This document shows, one piece after another, positions 24,847 through 32,281 of a stretch of 64,000 bases of DNA; within the stretch, counting starts at the first letter, position 1; each line of letters begins with the position of its first letter. Position numbers and translations under genes: made by a program. The notes under the pieces are model-generated. The model was not told where the DNA came from, searched no databases, and saw only the letters and a program-made list of their open reading frames with translations. Source of the DNA: Larkinella rosea (GTDB lineage: Bacteria; Bacteroidota; Bacteroidia; Cytophagales; Spirosomataceae); contig NZ_RQJO01000008.1 in the NCBI RefSeq assembly GCF_003858635.1, positions 310,001 to 374,000 of the forward strand, read 5' to 3'.

Positions 24847-25062
24847 TTAAATTAATTCTGTGATACTGAATTTAAAGTGCGACGCTATTGCGCTAGCTTC
24901 TTTCAGCGTGGGAACTGTTTCACCACGATAAATTTTCGCAAACCGGTGCTTATTGATTTTTACCGATTCATAAAAGCTCTTTTGAGGCTTGAAATCAATT
25001 CCTTCGGGGAATTGTGATAAAATTGCATCTGCAATTTTACTGTGCGTATGTTGCGCAGTCAT
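24847..25062 (-). CDS. small HTH protein (71 aa), Cro/excisionase-like
   Basis: A 71-aa protein: MTAQHTHSKIADAILSQF... KHRFAKIYRGETVPTLKEASAIASHFKFSITELI. Residues 30-71 have the helix-turn-helix pattern of the lambda-repressor/XRE fold. It is divergent from the larger XRE regulator at 25177 and starts 5 nt from a perfect palindrome. The likely role is the early or anti-repressor arm of a two-gene switch, controlling the replication genes that follow on the same strand. Confidence 0.65.
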   Translation of the reverse strand: MTAQHTHSKIADAILSQFPEGIDFKPQKSFYESVKINKHRFAKIYRGETVPTLKEASAIASHFKFSITELI

Positions 25063-25066
25063 AGTG

Positions 25067-25100
25067 TTATGTTATTTAGATGTGGTGCTAAATAACATAA
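25067..25100. promoter_or_regulatory. perfect 13-bp palindrome, operator of the HTH switch
   Basis: TTATGTTATTTAG (25067-25079) and its exact complement (25088-25100) with an 8-nt spacer, located between the two divergent regulator genes. This is the expected size and place for a dimeric repressor operator. Confidence 0.75.
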
Positions 25101-25164
25101 TCACTACTTAATATGCAAATTATCGTAATGTATTTTGTCGTTTTATTTATAGGGGTGTCAAATC

Positions 25165-25172
25165 TAAATTTG
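25165..25172 (+). promoter_or_regulatory. -7 box immediately before the XRE regulator
   Basis: TAAATTTG matches TAnnTTTG. It ends 4 nt before the GTG start at 25177, so transcription should begin at or within the first codons, which suggests a leaderless mRNA. Confidence 0.5.
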
Positions 25173-25176
25173 CATC

Positions 25177-25650
25177 GTGGCAAACATCTACGAAAATATC
25201 CGCAGCTTTAGAGCTGAAAAGGGTCTAACTCAAGAAGATATGGCTGAGAAGCTTGGAATTAACCAAGGAAGCTATGCCCGATTAGAGAGAGGGGAGACAG
25301 AATTGACTCTAAAACGTTTAGACCAAATTGCGGCAATCTTTGAAGTAGATGGTACACAAATCATTCAAAAGGGAGAAAATCTTCTAGAAGAAGATCCAAG
25401 ACTACTCGTTGCAAAAATCCATTCATTGCAAAAAGAGAACGAGCGATTAAAAGCTCAAATCAAAGAATTGGAACTAGAAGGTAGTGAAGACATTAGTTCA
25501 TATCAAAAGAAGATTTCCGATTTAGATAAAGATCTTAAACACCTGAAAGGAATAAACAAGATTTTAGATGATCGGATTTTAGAAAAGGATAAACTAATAC
25601 TTGAGAAGACACAAATGATTGAAATTTTAATGAGCCTTGCAAAAAAGTAG
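25177..25650 (+). CDS. XRE-family repressor with C-terminal coiled coil
   Basis: A 157-aa protein starting at GTG 25177 (ANIYENIRSFRAEKGLTQEDMAEKLG). Residues 5-62 are an HTH_3 domain (LTQEDMAEKLGINQGSYARLERGETELTLKRL pattern, given here in part). Residues 75-150 are a long heptad-like coiled coil (LQKENERLKAQIKELE... DKDLKHLKGINKILDDRI). It is probably the maintenance repressor of the element, dimerising or oligomerising through the coiled coil. It is divergent from the small HTH gene around a shared operator. No protease (LexA-like) domain is present, so induction by RecA-type cleavage is unlikely. Confidence 0.8.
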   Translation: MANIYENIRSFRAEKGLTQEDMAEKLGINQGSYARLERGETELTLKRLDQIAAIFEVDGTQIIQKGENLLEEDPRLLVAKIHSLQKENERLKAQIKELELEGSEDISSYQKKISDLDKDLKHLKGINKILDDRILEKDKLILEKTQMIEILMSLAKK

Positions 25651-25669
25651 CAGATGTTAAATCTGTCTC

Positions 25670-25763
25670 TTTTGTCCCAAGACAACTCGTTGATTATAAA
25701 TATTTTACACTATAATAAGGGCTTAAAGAAAAACCTGTTTTTTAAGGGACAAAAGGGACAAGG
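25670..25763. repeat. GGGACAAAA sites near the right end
   Basis: One inverted copy (TTTTGTCCC, 25670-25678) and a tandem pair (GGGACAAAA 25746-25754, GGGACAAGG 25755-25763). They mirror the site at 16525-16539 near the left end. They may be arm-type sites for the integrase. The remaining sequence to attR holds only a short hairpin (25767-25788) and no gene. Confidence 0.4.
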
Positions 25764-25803
25764 AGAAAACCGCCTTTTTTGCGGTTTTAAAGGGGGTGTT
25801 AAA

Positions 25804-25821
25804 AGACCCGTCTTTCTCCCT
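25804..25821 (+). repeat. attR: 18-bp direct repeat of the tRNA-His end
   Basis: Identical to 16466-16483. It is followed by the terminator at 25828, which was presumably the native tRNA-His terminator before integration. Confidence 0.92.
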
Positions 25822-25827
25822 CTTATC

Positions 25828-25855
25828 GGCCCTGTTTTTTGACAGGGCCTTTTTT
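25828..25855 (+). terminator. displaced native terminator of tRNA-His
   Basis: GGCCCTGT (25828-25835) pairs with ACAGGGCC (25842-25849), followed by six T residues. It lies 6 nt after attR, the distance expected if it originally ended the tRNA-His transcript. Confidence 0.8.
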
Positions 25856-25902
25856 ACGTCTTTACCATTCGCGTTTCAGCCTTTTCCACCCAGAGCCCGG
25901 TC

Positions 25903-26550
25903 ATGCCCGATCGATTTTACCGCCCCGTGCTGACGCTCCTGATCCTGGCCTATACGGCTGGCATCATCGGTTTGCAAATGCCGTCGCTATCCCCGCTGTT
26001 CCGGAGTCTGGTGCCGTATAACCTGTTGGGTTCGCTTTTGTTGCTGTTGTTTTTTCATACCGACTGGAAACCGTCTTTTCTTTTTTACGGTATTCTGGCC
26101 ATCAAACTCGGTTTTCTGATCGAAGTATTGGGTGTTCATACCGGTTTTGTCTTTGGTAATTACGTTTATGGGGAAACGTTGGGCTGGAAACTGTGGGAGG
26201 TTCCAGTGGTGATTGGCTTCAACTGGCTTATGCTGACGTATTGTTGCGGGGTGATTTTTGACCGATTCCTGGTACCGGTTTATTTAAAGACGATTCTGGC
26301 GGCATCGTTGATGGTCTTGCTGGATCTGCTGATCGAACCCGTTGCCATTCGGCTGGATTTCTGGAACTGGTTCGGAGCCCCCGTTCCGATCCGGAATTAT
26401 TTGGGCTGGTGGATCGTATCGCTGGTTTTGCTGGCGATCTGGTACGGGTTACCGTTTCGGAAGCAAAACCGCCTGGCGTTGCCCTTACTCACTCTGCAAT
26501 TCTTATTTTTCGCGATTCTCAATGCACTCATTTTCCTGTCTGGAGACTAA
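25903..26550 (+). CDS. cruF: CruF-like carotenoid biosynthesis membrane protein (DUF422)
   Basis: A 215-aa integral membrane protein with about six or seven hydrophobic segments. Family motifs of the DUF422/CruF group are visible: EVLGVHTGFVFGNYVYG (about 75-91) and LLIEPVAIRLDFWNW (about 141-155), with conserved Glu, His and Asp. The family adds water to the psi-end of acyclic or monocyclic carotenoids (1'-hydroxylation). It sits next to a CarH-like light/B12 regulator gene, which fits carotenoid control. The product in this organism is not determinable from sequence. Confidence 0.85.
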   Translation: MPDRFYRPVLTLLILAYTAGIIGLQMPSLSPLFRSLVPYNLLGSLLLLLFFHTDWKPSFLFYGILAIKLGFLIEVLGVHTGFVFGNYVYGETLGWKLWEVPVVIGFNWLMLTYCCGVIFDRFLVPVYLKTILAASLMVLLDLLIEPVAIRLDFWNWFGAPVPIRNYLGWWIVSLVLLAIWYGLPFRKQNRLALPLLTLQFLFFAILNALIFLSGD

Positions 26551-26609
26551 ACAATTGGGAACTGCCTACAGTTATAAAGGGCTAAACAACGCTAGTTTCT
26601 TATTCGATT

Positions 26610-26640
26610 ATTACAATTCTAAATTAGTCACCATTGTAAT
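26610..26640. promoter_or_regulatory. inverted repeat upstream of the CarH-like gene
   Basis: ATTACAAT (26610-26617) and ATTGTAAT (26633-26640) with a 15-nt spacer, in the gap between cruF and the MerR-type regulator. It could be the autoregulatory operator of that protein; short arms keep confidence low. Confidence 0.35.
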
Positions 26641-26751
26641 CATATAATTAATCTTTAGGTATCTTGTACCGCATCTATGCGGTTTGCGGAATAACAATAG
26701 CCTCTTTTTAAGGACGCAGGATTTGGGATAACTATTATTTATGCAATTCCC

Positions 26752-27630
26752 ATGAGTAATTACTCAATTAAAGATTTGGAGCAACTTTCTGGAATCAAAG
26801 CCCATACGCTTCGGATCTGGGAGCAACGTTATAACATTATTTCACCCAAACGGACGGACACCAACATCCGTACGTATGATGACCTCGATCTGAAACTGGT
26901 TCTGAATATATCGTTGCTGAAGGACCACGGTTTTAAAATTTCCGAGATTTCGAAAATGTCGATGGTCGAAATGACCCGCGAAGTCGTCACGATCTCAGAC
27001 CGAAAACTAAATTATCCTGACCAGATTCACGCCCTGACCCTTTCGATGATCGATCTGGATGAAGATCGGTTTGAAAAAATCATCAGCACAAATATTCTTC
27101 AGTTTGGTTTCGAAAAGACGATGATTTACATCATCTATCCTTTTCTCAGCCGGATTGGTACACTCTGGGTAACCGGTTCCATCGGTCCGGCGCAGGAGCA
27201 CTTTATGTCGAACCTGATTCGCCAGAAAATCATTGTCGCCATCGACGGGCAGGTGCATAAACAACGACCGACGGGAAAAAAATACCTGCTGTTTTTACCG
27301 GAAGGTGAGTTACACGAAATCGGTTTGCTGTTTGCCAGTTACATGATCCGGGCGCGACAAAACCGGGTTATTTACCTGGGGCAAAGTCTGCCGCTGAACG
27401 AGTTGGAATTTGCGTACAGGCAGCACAAACCGGATTACCTTTTTGCGTCCATCACCTCTTCGCCAAGCAATCACGAAGTGCAGCCTTACGTGGATCGGTT
27501 AGCCAGCCTTTTTCCCGAAGCACAACTGCTGCTGACGGGCTATCAGGTCGTTGGGCAGGATATTCGTACTCCTTCCAATACGTTGATTATCAACACAACG
27601 GAAGATCTGATTCGCATTGCGAGTGCCTAA
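26752..27630 (+). CDS. MerR-type regulator with B12-binding photosensor domain (CarH-like)
   Basis: A 292-aa protein. Residues 1-75 form a MerR winged helix (YSIKDLEQLSGIKAHTLRIWEQRY). Residues about 90-165 are a helical bundle containing W139-x9-E149-H150, the Wx9EH signature of CarH/CarA light sensors. Residues 175-292 are a cobalamin-binding Rossmann domain with E186-x-H188-x-x-G191 and later LLTGYQV. The family binds adenosylcobalamin as a tetramer on DNA in the dark and releases when light breaks the Co-C bond, switching on carotenoid genes. Its neighbour cruF supports that role. Confidence 0.88.
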   Translation: MSNYSIKDLEQLSGIKAHTLRIWEQRYNIISPKRTDTNIRTYDDLDLKLVLNISLLKDHGFKISEISKMSMVEMTREVVTISDRKLNYPDQIHALTLSMIDLDEDRFEKIISTNILQFGFEKTMIYIIYPFLSRIGTLWVTGSIGPAQEHFMSNLIRQKIIVAIDGQVHKQRPTGKKYLLFLPEGELHEIGLLFASYMIRARQNRVIYLGQSLPLNELEFAYRQHKPDYLFASITSSPSNHEVQPYVDRLASLFPEAQLLLTGYQVVGQDIRTPSNTLIINTTEDLIRIASA

Positions 27631-27684
27631 AAACAGCACCATTTTCTACATAAGGTTCGACGGATGCCGGTTTTTAAAAATGGC

Positions 27685-30600
27685 CTAGCGGTTCATCAGT
27701 TCATCGAACGTCAGCGAAACATAGTACATTCCGCCCACACTCGGATTGCCCCACGCCTGCGTATACAGCTTGCCGAGTACATTCGTGCCACCCACTTTCA
27801 GAATGGATTTGATACCCGGAATGCGTTTGCTCACCTGGGCGTCGAGCGAACCGAATGCCGGTATGGTGGTTTGCTGGCGCAGCGTCGCTTCTGTATTGGC
27901 GTAGCTCGACTCCCACAAAAATCCGTCCTGATGCCGGTAAAGGATGTTGAAGCCAAAACCGCTGTTGCGGATATTTCGGTTACCGAATGACAGGTTATAC
28001 CGGTATTTGGGCGTATTGAAGAACGTGACAAAACCGCTCGGTAAGGAGCCGCGATTGGCCAGATCATTGAACGACACGTTGCCACCGATCGTAAAATGGC
28101 CCGGCAGCAGGTAATCGGCGCTAACGGCCCAGCCGTGGTTTTTGACCTGAATGGGCGCATTCACGTAAAAGCTGTAGATCGTACGGGTTGTTCCGCTGAC
28201 GAGTTGCTGCAACGAAACCGGGTTGTCGATCGTGGCGGGTTGCAGGCCCTGCACGACCACCTGCGCACCCTCGAAATTCAAAAACCGGTTGTAATAATAA
28301 TAGGCATCAATAAACAGTTTGTTGCTCAGTAATCCCTTATAGCCGACTTCGTAGGTTTCTACCCGCTCCGGGCTCCACTCTTGGCGCTGGTATGGCTGCA
28401 GCGACTGAGCCGCCACCGGCACAGCCGCTCCGCCCTGCAAAGCTGCGCCGAACGCCCGAACCGATTCCAGCGTGTAAACCGGGTTGAACGCAAAATTATA
28501 TTTCTGCTGAAACGTCGGCAAACCCCCAATCAGGTGGCTGGTAGGCGTGTTGAGGTCGATGTATTGCGCCTGAGCGGTCGGAATCCGGAAACCGCGCTGA
28601 AACGACGCCCGGATGTTATGGATTTTCGCCAGCGTTAAAACCGCCGACAGACGGGGACTAAACTGGGCTTTGAAATTCATGTTTTTGTCGTACCGAACCG
28701 AACCCGTCAGTTTCAGAATGTCGGCAATGGTCTTCGCGGCCTGGGCGTAGCCGCCGTATTCGGTGATGTTGTATTCCTGTTTTTTTTCGTCCAGCGCAAA
28801 AATGGTTCCCCCGGAATTCAGTGCGTATTGCCGGTAATTACCCCCAACGAGCAGTTCAACGGTTTTGGGGTCGATTAGCTTGCTGAAATTATACATAAAC
28901 TCGCCGTGGTAAAGGCTCGTCTTGTCGAGAAATTTAGCTCCCAGATTTGGCAGGGTGCCGGGCAGCGGCCGGCCGGAAACCGTGGCGGCTGCCTGGTCAA
29001 ACTGCGGTGTCCCCGGCAAAAACCGCCCCTGATCGGCGGATGCGCGGGCGGCCGTGTGGAGGTTTGCCGATACCGAATTAACGGCATTAACGGCCGTCTG
29101 GTAGGCCGTTGCGGGATTTGTTGCCAACGCCTGCTGCAGTGCCGTGCTGAACGTTTGCAAAGCACCACCGGCGTACGTAAAGGCGTATTGCGGAAACCAG
29201 GACCCCACTAAATTGTTCGCGTCCAGACTTGGTTTCCAGGCTTCGTTGATGCCTTGCCCCAAAATGCCAATGGAAAACGAATCGCCGGAACGCTCCTGGG
29301 TGGTATAGCCGCGCACAAAAAAGTTGGAACCGCGCAATTCGGCCTTGTACTGACCGATGCTGAACCCTTTGATGTAAAACCGGTCCTGCCCCGTATAGCC
29401 CGTCGTGCCCGTTCCCCAGTTGGCTTGCAGAATAGCCTCCAGATTGTCGTTGATGCGGTAATGCAATGCACCATTCAGTTTCAGGCTACTGACTTTGTAA
29501 TTAACCAGCTGACTCTCCGAATAGCCCGTCCGGGAAACCGTTACGTTGGGCAACAACACATCGTTGATGATTTGGGTTGCCGGAATTTTCGTGGCTGCGG
29601 AGAGCTGATTGACTCCCCCGATGATCTGGGCCAGATCCGGCGAAATGAGGGCGATCTGGGCCGGAGGAAGCTGCAAAAGCTGCGCAACGGTGCTCTGGAA
29701 GGCGCTCAAATTGGCGCTGGCATCGCCGTAGGTATTGATTCCGTCGTAACCCGGATTATTCTGGCGGTTACCGGTCCCGAGTGTAAATCCGTTGGCAAAA
29801 CCCTGATCGCGGGTGTCGCTGGCCTGCCAGTCGTCGGCACTGATGTAGGATGCGCTGAGTTTGAAAGCCAGCCGGTTGCCGAATGCTCTGGCGTACCGAA
29901 TGCCCGCGTCGTAGAACGGGGTGGTTGCTTTACTGCGGTTGCTGGCCGACATAATACCGGTTTTGGCATAGGCGCTCAGGCCCTGATACTGAAACGGATT
30001 CTTGCTCGTCATCAGCAGCAAACCGTTGATCGCGTTCGGACCGTACAGCGCCGAAGCCGCACCGGGCAGCAATTCAACACTTTCGACATCCAGTTCGGAG
30101 AGACCCGCAATGTTTCCTACGGAGAAATTGAGCCCCGGAGCCTGATTGTCCATTCCATCGACCAGCTGCACCACCCGCGTATTGCCGTTGGCACTGAATC
30201 CGCGCACGTTTACCGAGCGGAACATCAGACTTTGAGTGCTCATATCCACACCTTTCATGTTGAGCAGAGCGTCGTAAAAGGTAGCGGCTGGCGACGATTG
30301 AATGGTTCGGATGTCCATTTTCTCGACCGAAACCGGTGATTTCATCACGCTTTCTTCCACCCGCGACGCCGATACAACCACTTCTTGCCCCAGCATTACC
30401 TGTTCCTGAAGTTCAATGGCCAGAGCCGACTGGCTTTGAACCGCCACTTCCCGGGTTTGAAACCCGACCGACGAAACCACCAGCGTCAGCGGCAACGGGG
30501 CGGTGGTGGTTAAGGCGAATTGGCCCTGGTTGTCGGTAATGGTGCCGGCAACGGTGCCTTTTACCGTTATGCTCACCCCAATCAGCGGTTTTTTGGTGGT

Positions 30601-30705
30601 ATTTTCGGTGACACTTCCGGTAATTTTTGTTTGTGCATAGCATTCTATGCACGTTACGAGAACTAACCCAACAAAAAGGGCGATGCGGGTATATCGTTTT
30701 TCCAT
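27685..30705 (-). CDS. TonB-dependent receptor with carboxypeptidase-regulatory N-domain
   Basis: A 1006-aa outer-membrane beta-barrel transporter. The signal peptide ends near CYAQ; residues 25-100 are a CarboxypepD_reg-like domain (ITGSVTENTTKKPLIGVSITVKG), followed by a TonB-box-like stretch and plug (EVVVSASRVEES ... SELDVESVELLPGAASALYG ... NAINGLLL). The rest is barrel, ending at GGMYYVSLTFDELMNR. No SusD-like partner is adjacent, so it is probably a siderophore, cobalamin or other small-substrate receptor rather than a polysaccharide SusC. The B12-sensing neighbour makes corrinoid uptake an idea, but nothing in the sequence proves it. Confidence 0.9.
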   Translation of the reverse strand: MEKRYTRIALFVGLVLVTCIECYAQTKITGSVTENTTKKPLIGVSITVKGTVAGTITDNQGQFALTTTAPLPLTLVVSSVGFQTREVAVQSQSALAIELQEQVMLGQEVVVSASRVEESVMKSPVSVEKMDIRTIQSSPAATFYDALLNMKGVDMSTQSLMFRSVNVRGFSANGNTRVVQLVDGMDNQAPGLNFSVGNIAGLSELDVESVELLPGAASALYGPNAINGLLLMTSKNPFQYQGLSAYAKTGIMSASNRSKATTPFYDAGIRYARAFGNRLAFKLSASYISADDWQASDTRDQGFANGFTLGTGNRQNNPGYDGINTYGDASANLSAFQSTVAQLLQLPPAQIALISPDLAQIIGGVNQLSAATKIPATQIINDVLLPNVTVSRTGYSESQLVNYKVSSLKLNGALHYRINDNLEAILQANWGTGTTGYTGQDRFYIKGFSIGQYKAELRGSNFFVRGYTTQERSGDSFSIGILGQGINEAWKPSLDANNLVGSWFPQYAFTYAGGALQTFSTALQQALATNPATAYQTAVNAVNSVSANLHTAARASADQGRFLPGTPQFDQAAATVSGRPLPGTLPNLGAKFLDKTSLYHGEFMYNFSKLIDPKTVELLVGGNYRQYALNSGGTIFALDEKKQEYNITEYGGYAQAAKTIADILKLTGSVRYDKNMNFKAQFSPRLSAVLTLAKIHNIRASFQRGFRIPTAQAQYIDLNTPTSHLIGGLPTFQQKYNFAFNPVYTLESVRAFGAALQGGAAVPVAAQSLQPYQRQEWSPERVETYEVGYKGLLSNKLFIDAYYYYNRFLNFEGAQVVVQGLQPATIDNPVSLQQLVSGTTRTIYSFYVNAPIQVKNHGWAVSADYLLPGHFTIGGNVSFNDLANRGSLPSGFVTFFNTPKYRYNLSFGNRNIRNSGFGFNILYRHQDGFLWESSYANTEATLRQQTTIPAFGSLDAQVSKRIPGIKSILKVGGTNVLGKLYTQAWGNPSVGGMYYVSLTFDELMNR

Positions 30706-31130
30706 AAGCGGGGAGCCGTTACGATCAATCAGGGAATCAGTATGATGGGAAGAAAATTACGATAATTGCTAAAAACTACCACCGGTGTACCCGTAAAATG
30801 ATTGGAAATATTCGTTACGATTTGGCTTTCAATGCATTAATTTTCGTGAAGCAGGAACAAGTGTAGCCGGTTCTGTCTGGTTCTACCCGATCGGGCTTTC
30901 CCGATGCTGATCAGTCCCGCCGGTTTTAATGAACAAACCCTTGACCTTTTCATTTCCGAACAAATTACCCGATTTGATACCTTTGTGTCATTCATTGCTT
31001 CAAAAACCGTTTTGACCGGCGGTTTTGATAAGAAATTGATTCTATCTCTAACTTTTTAGTGCATTCGTTAGTAGTTTAGGAACCCCTTTTTCAATTTAGC
31101 AGGTTAAGGCTGTATACGAATTTCTTTTTT
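30706..31130. other. 425-nt intergenic region between divergent genes
   Basis: It separates the TonB receptor (minus) from the guanylyltransferase gene (plus). The only signal seen is TACCTTTG at 30978-30985, a -7-type box 145 nt before the + strand ATG. No ORF or strong hairpin is visible. Confidence 0.5.
30978..30985 (+). promoter_or_regulatory. candidate -7 box for the guanylyltransferase gene
   Basis: TACCTTTG matches TAnnTTTG. A -33 TTG at the usual distance is not seen. The leader would be about 140 nt. Confidence 0.4.
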
Positions 31131-32204
31131 ATGAACCATACCTATGTAGTAATTATGGCGGGCGGAGTTGGAACCCGCTTCTGGCCATTTAGTCGCACGA
31201 ACAACCCCAAGCAATTTCACGATGTTCTCGGAACCGGTAAGTCGCTGCTGCAACAAACGGCAGATCGTTTTGACGGTATCTGTCCTCAGGAGCATATTTA
31301 TGTGGTAACAAGTACCGAATATCAATCCCTGGTCAAAGAGCAGCTTCCCTACCTCAGCGACGACCAGGTTTTGTGTGAACCCGTCCGTCGCAATACCGCA
31401 CCCTGTATTGCGTACGCAGCCTATAAAATTGCTCAGCAGGATCCGGAAGCCAATATAGTGGTGGCTCCCGCCGATCACATCATTCTGAAAGAAGAAGAGT
31501 TTCGGGACACAATCCGCATTGCCCTGGAAGCCACTGCCCACCAGAACGTTCTGGTTACGCTCGGTATTCAGCCCAGCCGTCCGGACACCGGCTACGGTTA
31601 CATCCAGTATATTCAGGACGCCAGCGAGCAGCGCATCAAAAAAGTAAAGACGTTTACCGAAAAACCGCACCTGGAACTGGCCCAGCAATTTCTGGATAGT
31701 GGTGAGTTTGTCTGGAACGCCGGGATTTTTGTGTGGAACGTGCAGGCCATCCGCCAGGCGTTTGAAAGCTTCATGCCCGAAACGGCAGAGATTTTTGCGG
31801 AGGGGAATGAGTGGTATTTTACCGAAAAAGAACACGCATTTATCAATAAGGCCTACTCGCTTTGCAAAAACATCTCCATCGACAACGGCATTATGGAGAA
31901 GGCCAAGAATGTGTACGTTGTGCTGAGTGACTTCGGCTGGTCGGATCTGGGAACATGGAAATCGTTGTATGAAGTATCCGAAAAAGACGAGAACGAAAAC
32001 GTCACGGATGGCACCCACATGCTGTACAATACCAATAACAGCATCATCAAAACGCCAAAAGGCAAGCTCGTCGTGATCAGTGGATTAGAAGGGTTTATTG
32101 TTGCCGAGTTCGACGGTGTTCTGATGATTTGCCCCAAAGATGAAGAGCAGAAAGTAAAAGAATTCGTCGCCGATGCCAAGCATCACGGGACGCACTTTGT
32201 GTAG
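31131..32204 (+). CDS. manC: mannose-1-phosphate guanylyltransferase
   Basis: A 357-aa nucleotidyltransferase making GDP-mannose from mannose-1-phosphate and GTP. The N-terminal signature IMAGGVGTRFWPFSRTNNPK (8-27, GxGxRxWPxSR..PKQF) is clear, with VVAPADHIILKEEEF, KTFTEKPHLE and FVWNAGIFVWN further on. The length is that of the short form without the C-terminal isomerase/cupin domain. GDP-mannose would feed the glycosyltransferases at 43-56 kb. It converges with thiL. Confidence 0.93.
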   Translation: MNHTYVVIMAGGVGTRFWPFSRTNNPKQFHDVLGTGKSLLQQTADRFDGICPQEHIYVVTSTEYQSLVKEQLPYLSDDQVLCEPVRRNTAPCIAYAAYKIAQQDPEANIVVAPADHIILKEEEFRDTIRIALEATAHQNVLVTLGIQPSRPDTGYGYIQYIQDASEQRIKKVKTFTEKPHLELAQQFLDSGEFVWNAGIFVWNVQAIRQAFESFMPETAEIFAEGNEWYFTEKEHAFINKAYSLCKNISIDNGIMEKAKNVYVVLSDFGWSDLGTWKSLYEVSEKDENENVTDGTHMLYNTNNSIIKTPKGKLVVISGLEGFIVAEFDGVLMICPKDEEQKVKEFVADAKHHGTHFV

Positions 32205-32216
32205 ACAAATAAAATG

Positions 32217-32274
32217 AACAATTAACAATGAATAATGAACCGCAGGCGCGCTCAATCATCCATTGTTAATTGTT
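32217..32274. repeat. 14-bp inverted repeat of the AACAATTAACAATG family
   Basis: Arms 32217-32230 and 32261-32274 are exact complements. The left arm continues into GAATAATGAAC, the word also found in the palindrome at 16307-16384. It lies between convergent genes and could serve as a terminator substitute. Confidence 0.7.
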
Positions 32275-32281
32275 TATTCCC

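Larger units (their letters stand above)
16466..25821. mobile_element. tRNA-His integrated replicating element, satellite-like, about 9.3 kb
   Basis: Bounded by 18-bp direct repeats, with an integrase directly inside the tRNA end. The interior is visibly AT-rich against a GC-richer core. Gene content: two tyrosine recombinases, primase, SF3/VirE-type helicase, two divergent HTH regulators, and four hypothetical cargo genes including a HEPN-like one. Two repeat arrays look like replication sites. No relaxase, type IV secretion, capsid, terminase or lysis gene is seen. It resembles phage-inducible islands or replicating mobilizable elements; the exact class is my inference. Confidence 0.88.

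Noticed and set aside
16466-25821. Complete prophage or integrative conjugative element
   Set aside because: No capsid, portal, terminase, tail, lysis, relaxase or transfer gene can be found among the readable genes.
25654-25842. Open frame of 62 codons across attR
   Set aside because: It crosses the attachment site and a terminator stem, has no family-like sequence and no promoter.
29254-30339. 361-codon frame opposite the TonB receptor
   Set aside because: It lies wholly antisense to a clear receptor gene and shows no recognisable motif.
27685-30705. SusC of a polysaccharide utilisation locus
   Set aside because: No SusD-like gene or glycosidase lies next to it.
31104-32018. 304-codon frame opposite manC
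   Set aside because: Antisense to a gene with complete catalytic motifs.
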